DNA of 64,000 nt, from positions 124,001 to 188,000 of the forward strand of contig NZ_CP133160.1 in NCBI RefSeq assembly GCF_030913365.1, in the 5' to 3' direction. The stretch's first letter is position 1, and each line of letters begins with the position of its first letter. Made by a program: the position numbers and the translations under genes. The stretch comes from Stenotrophomonas sp. 24(2023). GTDB lineage: Bacteria > Pseudomonadota > Gammaproteobacteria > Xanthomonadales > Xanthomonadaceae. Under the pieces are notes generated by a model, which saw nothing but the letters and a program-made list of their open reading frames with translations, ran no database searches and was not told the DNA's origin. This document shows positions 34,174 to 44,378 of this stretch, piece by piece.

Positions 34174-35544
34174 TCAGCCCAGCACGCCGCGCAGGGCCTG
34201 CGCGAACCGGGCGGTGATGGCATCGCGCTGCAGGTGGCGGCCATCGGCCACCACCTGGCGGCCATGGCGCCAGACGGCGCGCAGCGCGCCATTACGTGCA
34301 GCGAAGATCCAGCTGTCAAGCAGCGCATCGCCGCTGCGGCCGACCAGGGCCGGGTGCAGCGGATCCAGCGCCAGCAGATCGGCACTGGCGCCCACCTGCA
34401 GGCCGGCGGCCACGCCCAGCGCCTGTGCACCGCCGTTGACCGCCCCTTCGTAGAGATAGCGCCCGCTGCTGCGGGTGGCGTCGGGGGCGAGCATGTTGCG
34501 CCCGCGCAGGGTCAAGCGCTGGCCGTACTCGAGCAGGCGCAGTTCTTCGGCCGCATCGATCAGCACGTTGGAATCGGAACCGACGCCGAAACGCCCGCCC
34601 TCACGCGCGAAGGCCTGCATCGGGAACAGGCCATCGCCGAGGTTGGCTTCGGTGATCGGGCACAGCCCGGCCACCGCCTGGCTGGCGACGATGCTTGCAC
34701 GTTCGTCATCGGTGATATGGGTGGCATGCACCAGGCACCAGCGCGCATCCACCGGCGCATGCGCGTACAGCCATTGCACCGGGCGCTGGCCGCTCCAGGC
34801 CACGCAGGCGTCGACCTCGCGCACCTGCTCGGCGATATGGATGTGCACCGGGCCCGCGTTCAACGGCAGCAGCGCTGCCAGCTCTTCGCCGGTCACCGCG
34901 CGCAGGCTGTGCGGTGCGAAGCCCAGCACGGCGTCGGGCAGCGTGGCCAGTGCATGGCGCGCACCGTCGAGCAGCTGCGCGAAACCGTCCACGTCATGGA
35001 TCAACCGGCGCTGTGCCGGATTGGGCGGCGCGCCACCGAAATCGGCATGGGCGTAGAACACCGGCAACAGGGTCAGGCCGATGCCGGTCTGTGCCGCCGC
35101 CGCGGCGATGCGCGCACTCATCTCCGCCCGTTCGGCGTAGGGCTGGCCGTCGGCCTGGTGGTGCAGGTAGTGGAATTCACCGACGCGGGTGAAGCCGCTT
35201 TCCAGCATTTCCATGTAGGCCTGGGCCGCGATGGCCTCGACCGCTTCCGGGTGCAGGTGGGCCAGGAAACGGTACATCAGTTCGCGCCAGCTCCAGAAAC
35301 TGTCGCCGTCGCCGCCGCCGATCTCGGTCAGGCCGGCCATGCCGCGCTGGAAAGCGTGGCTGTGCAGGTTGGGCAGGCCCGGCACCAGGATCGGCAGGCG
35401 CTCATCCCCGGCCTGCGCTGGCTGGCCACTGCTGATGGCGCTGATCCGGCCCTGGCTGACCTGCAGGCGCACATCGCGCGCCCAGCCCTGCGGCAGCAGG
35501 GCCTGTTCAGCGTGGAAGGCGGCGGGGGAACGCGGATCGATCAT
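34174..35544 (-). CDS. hutF: Formimidoylglutamate deiminase
   Basis: 456 aa amidohydrolase-fold enzyme that converts N-formimino-L-glutamate to N-formylglutamate and ammonia. The metal-binding HSHAFQ motif (PGLPNLHSHAFQRGMAGL, about residues 47-64), the later HIHIAEQ, HATHITDDE and GSDSNV (Asp ligand) are all present. ATG 35544 is chosen; the frame extends upstream into the hut intergenic region with non-coding composition. Together with HutG this gives the five-step pathway that yields formate. It is divergent from hutI and followed by hutC. Confidence 0.96.
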   Translation of the reverse strand: MIDPRSPAAFHAEQALLPQGWARDVRLQVSQGRISAISSGQPAQAGDERLPILVPGLPNLHSHAFQRGMAGLTEIGGGDGDSFWSWRELMYRFLAHLHPEAVEAIAAQAYMEMLESGFTRVGEFHYLHHQADGQPYAERAEMSARIAAAAAQTGIGLTLLPVFYAHADFGGAPPNPAQRRLIHDVDGFAQLLDGARHALATLPDAVLGFAPHSLRAVTGEELAALLPLNAGPVHIHIAEQVREVDACVAWSGQRPVQWLYAHAPVDARWCLVHATHITDDERASIVASQAVAGLCPITEANLGDGLFPMQAFAREGGRFGVGSDSNVLIDAAEELRLLEYGQRLTLRGRNMLAPDATRSSGRYLYEGAVNGGAQALGVAAGLQVGASADLLALDPLHPALVGRSGDALLDSWIFAARNGALRAVWRHGRQVVADGRHLQRDAITARFAQALRGVLG

Positions 35545-35572
35545 GGCTGGACAACCCGAAAAGGACGGCTTT

Positions 35573-35590
35573 ATTGTATAGACATATAAG
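35573..35590. promoter_or_regulatory. Putative HutC operator between hutF and hutI
   Basis: ATTGTATAGACATATAAG, an imperfect inverted repeat (TTGTATA/TATAAG-type ends) between the divergent hut operons. Pseudomonas HutC recognises a TGTATA-type palindrome, so this is the best candidate; it lies 22 nt before hutI. Confidence 0.5.
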
Positions 35591-35611
35591 CACAGCCGCG
35601 ATGGGGATGCC

Positions 35612-36835
35612 ATGCACTGCGATACGCTCTGGTCCAACGTCCACCTGATGACCCTGGACGGGGATGGCCTGGGCATCCTGCGCGATGCAGTGCTGGCCGC
35701 CGCCGACGGCCGCATCGTCCACATCGGCCCGGCCGGCAGCGATGGCCACCTGCGCCCGGCCACCCGCATCGACGGCGAAGGCCGCTGGATCTCGCCCGGC
35801 CTGATCGACTGCCACACCCACCTGGTCTACGCCGGCAACCGCGCCAACGAATTCGAGCAGCGCCTGCAGGGGGCCAGCTATGCCGACATCGCCCGCGCCG
35901 GCGGCGGCATCGTCTCCACCGTGCGCGCCACCCGTGCCGCCAGCCCGGACCAGCTGGCACGCGAAAGCCGCCCGCGCCTGCTGGCGATGCGCGCCGAGGG
36001 CGTGACCACGGTGGAGATCAAATCCGGCTACGGCCTGACCCTGGACGACGAGCGCAAGCAGTTGCAGGTCGCCCGTACGCTGGGCCGGCAGTGCCAGGTG
36101 AACGTGGTACCGACCTTCCTCGGTGCGCACGCGGTGCCACCCGGCCGACAGGCACAGGAGTACACCGATGAGGTGTGCGAGGTGATGATTCCGGCCATCG
36201 CCGCCGAAGGCCTGGCCGAAGCGGTGGATGTGTTCTGCGAGAACATCGCGTTTTCGCCGGCGCAGGCGCGGCAGGTATTCGAGGCCGCACGCGCGCACGG
36301 GCTGGCGGTGAAGATCCACGCCGAACAGCTGAGCAACCAGCACGGCGCCGAACTGGCCGCCGGCTTCGGCGCGCTGTCGGCCGACCACATCGAACATCTG
36401 GATGACGCCGGCATCGCCGCCATGGCCACCGCCGGCACCGTGGCCGTGCTGCTGCCCGGCGCCTTCTACTTCACCCGCGATACCACCCTGCCCCCGATCG
36501 CCGCGCTGCGTGCGGCCGGCGTGCCGCTGGCCCTGGCTACCGACAGCAACCCCGGTACCTCACCGCTGACCAGCCCGCTGCTGGCGATGAACATGGGCGC
36601 CACCCTGTTCCGCCTGACCGTGGACGAGTGCATCGCCGGCTTCACCCGTGAAGCCGCACGCGCCCTCGGCCGCGCGGACCGCATCGGCCGCCTGGCGGTG
36701 GGCCTGGACTGCGACCTGGCGATCTGGGACATCGACGCGCCGGCCGACCTGGTCTATCGCATGGGATTCAACCCGCTGCACGCGCGCGTGGTGCGCGGGC
36801 AGCCCGACCTGCCTGCTTCCTGGAGCAACACATGA
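35612..36835 (+). CDS. hutI: Imidazolonepropionase
   Basis: 407 aa amidohydrolase, third step of histidine breakdown: imidazolone-5-propionate to N-formiminoglutamate. Metal-binding His68 and His70 lie in [19 protein letters not shown]. Further landmarks are [49 protein letters not shown] and the Asp in [11 protein letters not shown]. Its last four bases ATGA overlap the start of hutH, so the four hut genes are translated as a coupled unit. Confidence 0.97.
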   Translation: MHCDTLWSNVHLMTLDGDGLGILRDAVLAAADGRIVHIGPAGSDGHLRPATRIDGEGRWISPGLIDCHTHLVYAGNRANEFEQRLQGASYADIARAGGGIVSTVRATRAASPDQLARESRPRLLAMRAEGVTTVEIKSGYGLTLDDERKQLQVARTLGRQCQVNVVPTFLGAHAVPPGRQAQEYTDEVCEVMIPAIAAEGLAEAVDVFCENIAFSPAQARQVFEAARAHGLAVKIHAEQLSNQHGAELAAGFGALSADHIEHLDDAGIAAMATAGTVAVLLPGAFYFTRDTTLPPIAALRAAGVPLALATDSNPGTSPLTSPLLAMNMGATLFRLTVDECIAGFTREAARALGRADRIGRLAVGLDCDLAIWDIDAPADLVYRMGFNPLHARVVRGQPDLPASWSNT

Positions 36836-38373
36836 GCAACACCCTGGTTCTTCGTCCCGGCCATGTCACCCTCGCCCAGTGGCGACAGGTCTACCGCGGT
36901 GCGCCGCTTGCGCTGGACCCGGCCGCCTTGCCGGTGGTGCGTGCCAGCGCGGCCGCCGTGGCCGCCATCGTCGCCAAGGGCGCGCCGGTGTACGGCATCA
37001 ATACCGGCTTCGGCAAGCTGGCCAGCGTGCGCATCGAGCGCGAGGACCTGGCCACCCTGCAGCGGAACATCGTGCTGTCGCACGCGGCGGGCGTGGGCGA
37101 GCCGATGCCCGCTGCCGTAGTGCGGCTGATGATGGCACTGAAGCTGGTCAGCCTGGCCCAGGGCGCCTCGGGCGTGCGCGAGGAAACGCTGCTGCTGCTG
37201 GAAGCGATGCTGGTCAGGGGCGTGCTGCCGGTGGTGCCAGCGCAGGGCTCGGTCGGCGCCTCCGGCGATCTGGCCCCGCTTTCGCACCTGGCCAGCGTCA
37301 TGCTGGGCGTGGGCGAAGCCTTCCTCGGTGACGAACGCCTGCCGGCCACTGATGCGCTGGCGCGCGCCGGCCTGCAGCCGGTGGAACTGGATGCGAAAGA
37401 AGGCCTGGCCCTGCTCAATGGCACCCAGTTCTCCACCGCCTATGCGCTGGCGGGCCTGTTCGAGATCGAAACCGTGTTCCAGGCCGCGCTGGTGACCGGC
37501 GCGCTGTCGGTGGAAGCGGCCAAGGGCTCGGACACCCCGTTCGACCCGCGCATCCACGCCATCCGTGGCCAGCGCGGGCAGATCGCCACCGCCGCCACGC
37601 TGCGCACGCTGATGCAGGGCTCAGCGATCCGCGAATCGCACCGCGACAACGACGTGCGCGTGCAGGACCCGTACTGCCTGCGCTGCCAGCCGCAGGTGAT
37701 GGGCGCGGCGCTGGACATCCTGCGCCAGGCCGCGACCACGCTGGAAATCGAAGCCAACGGCGTGTCCGACAATCCGCTGGTGTTCACCGACACCGGCGAA
37801 GCGCTGTCCGGTGGCAACTTCCACGCCGAGCCGGTGGCCTTCGCCGCGGACATGCTGGCAATGGCGGTGTGCGAGATCGGTTCGATCAGCGAGCGCCGCC
37901 TGGCGATGCTGGTGGACCCGGCGCTGTCCGGCCTGCCCGCCTTCCTGACCCCGCGCCCGGGCCTGAATTCCGGCTTCATGATTCCGCAGGTGACCGCCGC
38001 GGCGCTGGTCTCGGAAAACAAGCAGCGCGCCTACCCGGCCAGCGTCGATTCGATCCCGACCTCGGCCAACCAGGAAGATCACGTATCGATGGCCGCGCAC
38101 GGCGCACGCCGGCTGCTGCAGATGGCCGAGAACGCGGCCAACGTGATCGGCATCGAACTGCTGGCCGCCGCGCAGGGCTGTGATTTCCATGCGCCGCTGC
38201 GCTCCAGCGATGTGCTGGAAACCGTGCGCGCCACCCTGCGTGCACAGGTGCCGACGCTGGAAGAAGACCGCTACTTCCACCCGGACATGGTGGCGGCCAC
38301 CGACCTGGTGCGCAGCGGTGCACTGGCACGTGGCTTGACTGACCTGTTGCCGACCGTGGAACCGCAGGCATGA
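36832..38373 (+). CDS. hutH: Histidine ammonia-lyase
   Basis: 513 aa. It deaminates histidine to urocanate, the first step and the source of the HutC inducer. The MIO prosthetic group forms from Ala143-Ser144-Gly145 in [25 protein letters not shown] (with the catalytic Tyr54) and [17 protein letters not shown] are both intact. Length and motifs fit the bacterial family. Start and stop both sit in 4-nt ATGA overlaps with hutI and hutG. Confidence 0.98.
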   Translation: MSNTLVLRPGHVTLAQWRQVYRGAPLALDPAALPVVRASAAAVAAIVAKGAPVYGINTGFGKLASVRIEREDLATLQRNIVLSHAAGVGEPMPAAVVRLMMALKLVSLAQGASGVREETLLLLEAMLVRGVLPVVPAQGSVGASGDLAPLSHLASVMLGVGEAFLGDERLPATDALARAGLQPVELDAKEGLALLNGTQFSTAYALAGLFEIETVFQAALVTGALSVEAAKGSDTPFDPRIHAIRGQRGQIATAATLRTLMQGSAIRESHRDNDVRVQDPYCLRCQPQVMGAALDILRQAATTLEIEANGVSDNPLVFTDTGEALSGGNFHAEPVAFAADMLAMAVCEIGSISERRLAMLVDPALSGLPAFLTPRPGLNSGFMIPQVTAAALVSENKQRAYPASVDSIPTSANQEDHVSMAAHGARRLLQMAENAANVIGIELLAAAQGCDFHAPLRSSDVLETVRATLRAQVPTLEEDRYFHPDMVAATDLVRSGALARGLTDLLPTVEPQA

Positions 38374-39224
38374 ATGCCCATCCCGACTGGCTGACGGTGC
38401 ACGAGGGTGATGCCCCGTTGATCGTCAGCTTTCCGCACACCGGCAGCGAGCTGCCGCATGACCTGATCGGCGACTACCACTCGCCGTGGCTGGCCCGCCG
38501 CGACGCCGACTGGTGGGTGCACGAGCTGTATGACTTTGTGCGCGGCATGGGCGCGACCACGGTGCGTTCGGCGATCTCGCGCTCGGTGATCGACCTCAAC
38601 CGCGATCCCAGTGGCGCATCGCTGTACCCGGGCCAGAACACCACCGGCCTGTGCCCGCTGACCACCTTCGACAACCAGCCGCTGTACCACGCGGGCCGCG
38701 AACCGGATGCGGCGGAGATCGCACGCCGCCGCGACACCTATTTCGCGCCCTACCACGCCGCGCTGGCCGCGCAGATCGCACGCCTGCGGGCGCGCCACGG
38801 CACGGTGGTGGTGTACGACGCGCATTCGATCCGCTCGCATATCCCGCACCTGTTCGACGGCGAGCTGCCGCAGTTCAACCTCGGCACCGCCGGTCCCTCC
38901 GGTGCACCGGACACCTCCTGCGACAACGCGCTGGGGGATGTGGTGGAAAACCTGCTGAAGATCAGCGGCATGAGCCAGGTGCGCAATGGCCGCTTCAAGG
39001 GCGGCTGGATCACCCGCCACTACAGTGACATCCCCGGCGGCGTGCACAGCCTGCAGATGGAACTGGCCTGCCGCGGTTACATGCACGAGCCGCTGCCCGA
39101 CCAGGTGGACGAGCACAGCTGGCCCACCCCGCTGGACCCCGACCACGCCGCACCGCTGCGCCACACGCTGGCGCAGGTGCTTAACGCCTGCCTTGAATTC
39201 GCTACGAACCGGAGTGCCGCATGA
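38370..39224 (+). CDS. hutG: N-formylglutamate deformylase
   Basis: 284 aa of the N-formylglutamate amidohydrolase family, hydrolysing formylglutamate to glutamate and formate. Motifs: [13 protein letters not shown] near the start, [46 protein letters not shown] (His ligand) and [12 protein letters not shown]. The presence of hutF on the other strand confirms that this HutG is the deformylase and not the formiminoglutamase of the four-step route. Coupled by ATGA overlaps to hutH and hutU. Confidence 0.96.
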   Translation: MNAHPDWLTVHEGDAPLIVSFPHTGSELPHDLIGDYHSPWLARRDADWWVHELYDFVRGMGATTVRSAISRSVIDLNRDPSGASLYPGQNTTGLCPLTTFDNQPLYHAGREPDAAEIARRRDTYFAPYHAALAAQIARLRARHGTVVVYDAHSIRSHIPHLFDGELPQFNLGTAGPSGAPDTSCDNALGDVVENLLKISGMSQVRNGRFKGGWITRHYSDIPGGVHSLQMELACRGYMHEPLPDQVDEHSWPTPLDPDHAAPLRHTLAQVLNACLEFATNRSAA

Positions 39225-40888
39225 CCCGCAACGACCCGTCCCGCACGATCCTCGCGCCCACCGGCACCACGCTCAACGCCAAGAGCTGGCTGACCGAAGC
39301 GCCGCTGCGCATGCTGATGAACAACCTGCACCCGGACGTGGCCGAACGGCCGCAGGAACTGGTGGTGTACGGCGGCATCGGCCGTGCCGCGCGTGACTGG
39401 GAAAGCTTCGATGCCATCGTCGAGACCCTGAAGCGGTTGGACGATGACCAGACCCTGCTGGTGCAGTCGGGCAAGCCGGTGGGCGTGTTCCGTACCCATG
39501 CCGATGCACCGCGCGTGCTGATCGCCAATTCCAACCTGGTGCCGCGCTGGGCCAACTGGGACCACTTCAACGAGCTGGATAAGAAAGGCTTGGCCATGTA
39601 TGGCCAGATGACCGCCGGCAGCTGGATCTACATCGGCGCGCAGGGCATCGTGCAGGGCACCTACGAAACCTTCGTGGAGATGGGCCGCCAGCATTTCGGT
39701 GGTGACCTGACCGGCAAGTGGCTGTTCACCGGTGGCCTGGGCGGCATGGGCGGCGCACAGCCGCTGGCCGCGGTGATGGCCGGCGCTTCCTGCCTGGCCG
39801 TCGAATGCCGCAAGAGCAGCATCGACATGCGCCTGCGCACCGGCTACCTGGACACCTGGACCGACAACCTGGATGAAGCGCTGCGCCTGATCGATGAATC
39901 GTGCAAGGCCGGTACACCGACGTCGGTGGGCCTGCTGGGCAACGTGGCCGACGTGCTGGCCGAACTGCTCAAGCGTGGCATCAAGCCGGACCTGCTGACC
40001 GACCAGACCTCGGCGCACGACCCGGTCAATGGCTACCTGCCGCAGGGCTGGACCGTCGAGCAGTGGGACGACAAGCGTGTCTCGGCACCGAAGGACGTGG
40101 AAAAAGCCGCGCGCGCCTCGATGGCCAACCATATCCGCGCCATGCTCGGCTTCCACGCACTGGGCGTGCCCACCGTGGATTACGGCAACAACCTGCGGCA
40201 GATGGCGCTGGAAGAAGGCGTCGACAACGCCTTCGACTTCCCCGGCTTCGTGCCGGCCTACATCCGCCCGCTGTTCTGCCGCGGCATCGGCCCGTTCCGC
40301 TGGGCCGCGCTGAGTGGCGACCCCGAGGACATCGCCAAGACCGATGCCAAGGTGAAGGAGCTGATTCCGGACAACCCGCACCTGCACCGCTGGCTGGACA
40401 TGGCGGCCGAGAAGATCAAGTTCCAGGGCCTGCCCGCACGCATCTGCTGGGTCGGCCTGGGCGACCGCGATCGCCTCGGCCTGGCCTTCAACGAGATGGT
40501 CGCCAACGGCGAGCTGAAGGCGCCGGTGGTGATCGGCCGCGACCATCTGGACAGCGGCAGCGTGGCCTCGCCGAACCGCGAAACCGAAGCGATGGCCGAC
40601 GGCTCCGATGCGGTGTCCGACTGGCCGCTGCTCAATGCCCTGCTCAACACCGCCAGCGGCGCCACCTGGGTGTCGCTGCACCACGGCGGCGGCGTCGGCA
40701 TGGGCTTCTCGCAGCATGCCGGTATGGTCATCGTGTGCGATGGCACCGAAGCGGCCGCCAAGCGCATCGGCCGTGTGCTGTGGAACGACCCGGCTACCGG
40801 CGTGATGCGCCATGCCGATGCGGGCTATCAGATCGCGATCGACTGCGCGAAGGAAAAGGGGCTGGATCTGCCCGGCATCCTGGGCTGA
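39221..40888 (+). CDS. hutU: Urocanate hydratase (urocanase)
   Basis: 555 aa NAD-dependent enzyme adding water to urocanate to give imidazolonepropionate. The N-terminal [14 protein letters not shown] and [13 protein letters not shown] blocks, the NAD-binding [18 protein letters not shown] (about residues 169-186) and the active-site segment [17 protein letters not shown] with [17 protein letters not shown] are all present. Last gene of hutIHGU. No hutT or other histidine permease is in the cluster, so uptake must be encoded elsewhere. Confidence 0.98.
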   Translation: MTRNDPSRTILAPTGTTLNAKSWLTEAPLRMLMNNLHPDVAERPQELVVYGGIGRAARDWESFDAIVETLKRLDDDQTLLVQSGKPVGVFRTHADAPRVLIANSNLVPRWANWDHFNELDKKGLAMYGQMTAGSWIYIGAQGIVQGTYETFVEMGRQHFGGDLTGKWLFTGGLGGMGGAQPLAAVMAGASCLAVECRKSSIDMRLRTGYLDTWTDNLDEALRLIDESCKAGTPTSVGLLGNVADVLAELLKRGIKPDLLTDQTSAHDPVNGYLPQGWTVEQWDDKRVSAPKDVEKAARASMANHIRAMLGFHALGVPTVDYGNNLRQMALEEGVDNAFDFPGFVPAYIRPLFCRGIGPFRWAALSGDPEDIAKTDAKVKELIPDNPHLHRWLDMAAEKIKFQGLPARICWVGLGDRDRLGLAFNEMVANGELKAPVVIGRDHLDSGSVASPNRETEAMADGSDAVSDWPLLNALLNTASGATWVSLHHGGGVGMGFSQHAGMVIVCDGTEAAAKRIGRVLWNDPATGVMRHADAGYQIAIDCAKEKGLDLPGILG

Positions 40889-40912
40889 CCGGCCGCAGCG
40901 GGTGACGGGCGC

Positions 40913-40930
40913 TGCCGGCCCTGGCCGGCA
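40913..40930 (+). terminator. Hairpin after hut operon
   Basis: TGCCGGCC-CT-GGCCGGCA, a perfect 8-bp inverted repeat 24 nt after the hutU stop. No T-run follows; likely 3'-end hairpin. Confidence 0.5.
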
Positions 40931-41134
40931 CCGCCCTGCGCCACCGCCCTGCCGTTGGTCGGTACGGTGCTGGCGCACCCGATAATGTGACCAACCTCGC
41001 ATATGACGGGGGGTTGGGTATGATGCACTCGGCCTGCCCCGCGCAGGCCAGGGGAAACATCGATCACAGCGGATGTTGTCGGCACGCACGGGGCGCGTTG
41101 TCCGATGCGGCGGCGGTCCGCACCAGGGGGTTAC

Positions 41135-44100
41135 ATGTTCGGATGCTTCGAACGGAACGGCGCGAGCGCGCTGGGCCGCCAGCCAACCGTGGCGCCGTTG
41201 CTGGTGCTGGTGTTCCTGATCCTGTGCAGCTTGGCACCGGCCAGCAGCCAGGCAGCCGTGCCGGATGCACCCACCGGCGTCAGCGCTGCCGCGGCACCCG
41301 GCAGCGCGGCCACGCCGGCTTCGGCGGACGTGAGCTTCAGCGCACCGGGAAATACGGGCGGAAACCCGATCCTCGATTACACCGTCACCGCCAGCCCCGG
41401 GGGCTTGATGGCGACCGGTCCTGCCAGCCCGGTCACGGTCAACGGCCTGGTCCGCGGCACCCGCTACACGTTCACGGTCACCGCACGCAACGCCGACGGT
41501 GACAGCCCGCCGTCGGCGCCCTCGGCCGCCGTCACGCCACAGATCACGCAGACCATCACGTTCACCAATCCCGGTTCACTGAACTTCGGCACCACCACGA
41601 CGCTGTCGGCCAGCAGTACCTCCGGCCTGCAGGTGCTGCTGGTCTCGCAGACGACGAACGTCTGCGACTTCCCCTCTGCCAACCAGCTGCGTGCCAAGGC
41701 GCCCGGCACCTGCACGGTCGTCGCACGCCAGACGGGCGATGGCACCTATACCCCCGCCCCCGAGGTATCGCAGTCTTTCCAGATCACCATCCCCGGCGGC
41801 GCGGTAACCATCATCACCACGTCCCTCCCCAACCCCACGCGCGGGGTCGCCTATTCGCAGACCGTGGTCGCGCAGAACGGCTCGCCGCCGTACAGCTTCC
41901 GTCTCAGCAGCGGCGCGTTGCCCAACGGGCTGGTGTTGAGCCCTGCCGGGCAGATCAGCGGTTTTCCCACGGCGTCCGGCACCTACCCGGTCACCGTGGA
42001 GGTGATGGATCTGGCCGGCCAGACCGCCACCCAGAATTACGTTCTCGCCGTCATCGCTCCGCCGTTCGTGTTCACCCCACCCACCCTGCCCACCGGCCAG
42101 GCAGGTGTAGCCTACCCCACCACGACCCTGGGCGTGACCGGCGGCATCGCGCCGTACAGCTACGCCGTCACCAGCGGCAGCCTGCCCACTGGCCTGGTGC
42201 TGTCGCCGAGCGGCGTGCTGTCCGGTACGCCGGTCACCACAGGCCAGGCCACCTTCACCGTGACAGCAACCGACAGTTTCGGTGCGACCAGTTCGCAGGC
42301 CTACACGATCAGCCTCGCCCAGCCGGTACCGGTCGCGGTGGACGATACCGGTGCCGTCGCTGCCAACGGCAGTGTCACGCTCGATGTGACGCACAATGAC
42401 ACCGGGCCGATCACCCAGCTCGCGATCACCCAGGCACCCGCCCATGGCAGCGCGGTGATCACCGGGACACAGATCACCTACACGCCAGCGCAGAACTACG
42501 TCGGCACCGACACGCTGCAGTACACCGCGACCGGCCCGGGCGGTACCTCACCGCCAGCCACGGTGACGCTGACCGTCAGCGCAGGCCCGGTGCCGGTGGC
42601 CACCGCGCAGACAGCCGTCGTGCTGGCCGGTGCCACGGTCACCCTCAAGGCCACCGACGGGGCCAGCAATGGCCCGTTCACCGCAGCGGCCATCACCGGC
42701 CCGCCCGCCACCGGCAGCGTGCAGGTGCAGGGCACCGAGCTGCGCTACACCGCCGCGGCCGATTTCAGCGGGACGGCCAGCTTCGACTACACCCTGAGCA
42801 ACGTGTTCGGCGCCTCGCAGCCGGCCCGCGTGACCTTGACCGTCAACCCGGTCCCGGTGGTCGCCCCGGTCGCCGCCAGCGCACTGGCCGGCCAGAGCGT
42901 ACAGGTCAATCTGAGCCGTGCCGCGCGCGGTGGGCCGTTCACGGCGGCCAACGTGCTGTCAGTGTCCCCCGCAGCCGCCGGCACCGCGCGCGTGCAGTCC
43001 ACCCCGGACGGCTATGTGCTGAGCTTCGAGGCGGCGCCCACCTTCGGCGGCGCGGCGTTGATCGGCTACACGCTGAGCAATGCCTACGCGAGCTCTGCTG
43101 TCGGCACGGTCACCGTGACGGTGACCCCGCGCAGCGATCCCAGCCAGGATGCGGAAGTGCGCGGCCTCCTGTCGGCGCAGGCCGATGCCGCCCGGCGCAT
43201 GGCACTGGGACAGATCGGCAATTTCCAGCGCCGCCTGGAGCAGCTGCGCAGCGGGGGCAGCGGCGGTTTCAGCAACGGCATTACCCTGGGCGCGGCCCAT
43301 GCCGCACGCCAGCCACCCGGCAACACGATGGCGCAGGACCTGCAGGACGCCAGCCGGCGGTACTTGGTGCAGGCCGATGCGCAATCACCGGCCACGCCGT
43401 CAGCGGCTGGCCTGCAGCAGCCCGGTGGCCTGCTCGGCGAATGGTCACTGTGGACCGGCGGTGCGCTGAACTTCGGCACGGCACGCAGCGGCGGGCGTGA
43501 CAGCGGCACCGACTTCACCACCGCCGGGCTGAGCCTGGGCGCGGACCGGGCGATCAGCAGCCGCTTGTCGCTGGGCGGCGGCATCGGCTACGGCCACGAC
43601 AGCTCGGACATCGGCAACAAGGGCAGCCGCAGCACGGTGGACAGCTACAGCGCCGCGCTGTACGCCAGCTACCGGCCGTCGGAGGCCGTGTTCATCGATG
43701 CGTTGCTGGGCTACCAGTGGCTGTCGCTGGATTCGCGCCGCCATGTGACCGATACCGGCGGGCAGGTGCACGGCAGCCGCGATGGCACCCAGTGGTTCGG
43801 CTCGCTGTCCAGCGGCTACCGTTTCATCGGCAAGACGCTGGAATTCACGCCCTACGCGCGGCTGGACGCGGCGCGTGCGCGCCTGGACGGCTTCACCGAA
43901 CAGGGCGATGCGGTATACGCGCTGGCCTACCAAGCACAGACCGTGACCCTGTCCACCGCCACCGTGGGTGCGCTGGCACGCTGGGCCATCAAGCACGACG
44001 AGGCGGTGTGGTCGCCGCAGCTGCGCGCCGAGTTCGGGCGTGACCTGCAGGGCGCACAGGACGCCCGGCTGGGGTACGCCGATCTGCCCGGCAGCCCGCT

Positions 44101-44275
44101 GTACCGCACCACGCTGTACGGGCAGTCACGCAGCCATGGCCTGCTCGGCGCGGGCATCGGCGTGCGCACGGCCAGCGACTGGATGCTGCGGGCCGAGTAC
44201 CAGGTACGCCTGGACAACAGCAGCGGCAACGACCAGTCGGTGCTGCTGGGCGTGGAGAAGGCCTTCGGCCGCTGA
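41135..44275 (+). CDS. Ig/FN3-repeat autotransporter adhesin
   Basis: 1046 aa from ATG 41135 (GGGGG 5 nt upstream). A long signal region (residues 1-40, ending PASSQA) is followed by an FN3 domain (about 42-135), a Cys-containing Ig-like block (TNVCDFPS ... GTCTVVARQTGDGTY), two He_PIG Ig repeats (GVAYSQTVVAQNGSPPYSF; GVAYPTTTLGVTGGIAPYSY) and three more Big-type Ig-like repeats (AVAANGSVTLDVTHNDTGPI and following). After an Ala/Arg-rich helix (about 690-720) the C-terminal 250 residues form an autotransporter barrel (WSLWTGGALNFGTARSG; GGIGYGHDSSDIG) ending VEKAFGR. A surface-exposed adhesin is likely. Single-gene unit with a strong terminator downstream. Confidence 0.85.
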   Translation: MFGCFERNGASALGRQPTVAPLLVLVFLILCSLAPASSQAAVPDAPTGVSAAAAPGSAATPASADVSFSAPGNTGGNPILDYTVTASPGGLMATGPASPVTVNGLVRGTRYTFTVTARNADGDSPPSAPSAAVTPQITQTITFTNPGSLNFGTTTTLSASSTSGLQVLLVSQTTNVCDFPSANQLRAKAPGTCTVVARQTGDGTYTPAPEVSQSFQITIPGGAVTIITTSLPNPTRGVAYSQTVVAQNGSPPYSFRLSSGALPNGLVLSPAGQISGFPTASGTYPVTVEVMDLAGQTATQNYVLAVIAPPFVFTPPTLPTGQAGVAYPTTTLGVTGGIAPYSYAVTSGSLPTGLVLSPSGVLSGTPVTTGQATFTVTATDSFGATSSQAYTISLAQPVPVAVDDTGAVAANGSVTLDVTHNDTGPITQLAITQAPAHGSAVITGTQITYTPAQNYVGTDTLQYTATGPGGTSPPATVTLTVSAGPVPVATAQTAVVLAGATVTLKATDGASNGPFTAAAITGPPATGSVQVQGTELRYTAAADFSGTASFDYTLSNVFGASQPARVTLTVNPVPVVAPVAASALAGQSVQVNLSRAARGGPFTAANVLSVSPAAAGTARVQSTPDGYVLSFEAAPTFGGAALIGYTLSNAYASSAVGTVTVTVTPRSDPSQDAEVRGLLSAQADAARRMALGQIGNFQRRLEQLRSGGSGGFSNGITLGAAHAARQPPGNTMAQDLQDASRRYLVQADAQSPATPSAAGLQQPGGLLGEWSLWTGGALNFGTARSGGRDSGTDFTTAGLSLGADRAISSRLSLGGGIGYGHDSSDIGNKGSRSTVDSYSAALYASYRPSEAVFIDALLGYQWLSLDSRRHVTDTGGQVHGSRDGTQWFGSLSSGYRFIGKTLEFTPYARLDAARARLDGFTEQGDAVYALAYQAQTVTLSTATVGALARWAIKHDEAVWSPQLRAEFGRDLQGAQDARLGYADLPGSPLYRTTLYGQSRSHGLLGAGIGVRTASDWMLRAEYQVRLDNSSGNDQSVLLGVEKAFGR

Positions 44276-44306
44276 GCCATCACCGGCGCCGCGACCGGCA
44301 TCGCCG

Positions 44307-44344
44307 CCCCACCGATGGCCCTTGACCGGGCCACGGTGGGGTTT
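44307..44344 (+). terminator. Terminator after autotransporter gene
   Basis: CCCCACCG-A-TGGCCC, loop TTGACC, GGGCCA-CGGTGGGG, then TTT: a 14-bp stem with one bulged A. It begins 32 nt after the autotransporter stop. Confidence 0.75.
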
Positions 44345-44378
44345 CCATAGTGCGGCCTCATCCCCGGGTTGATGCGCC

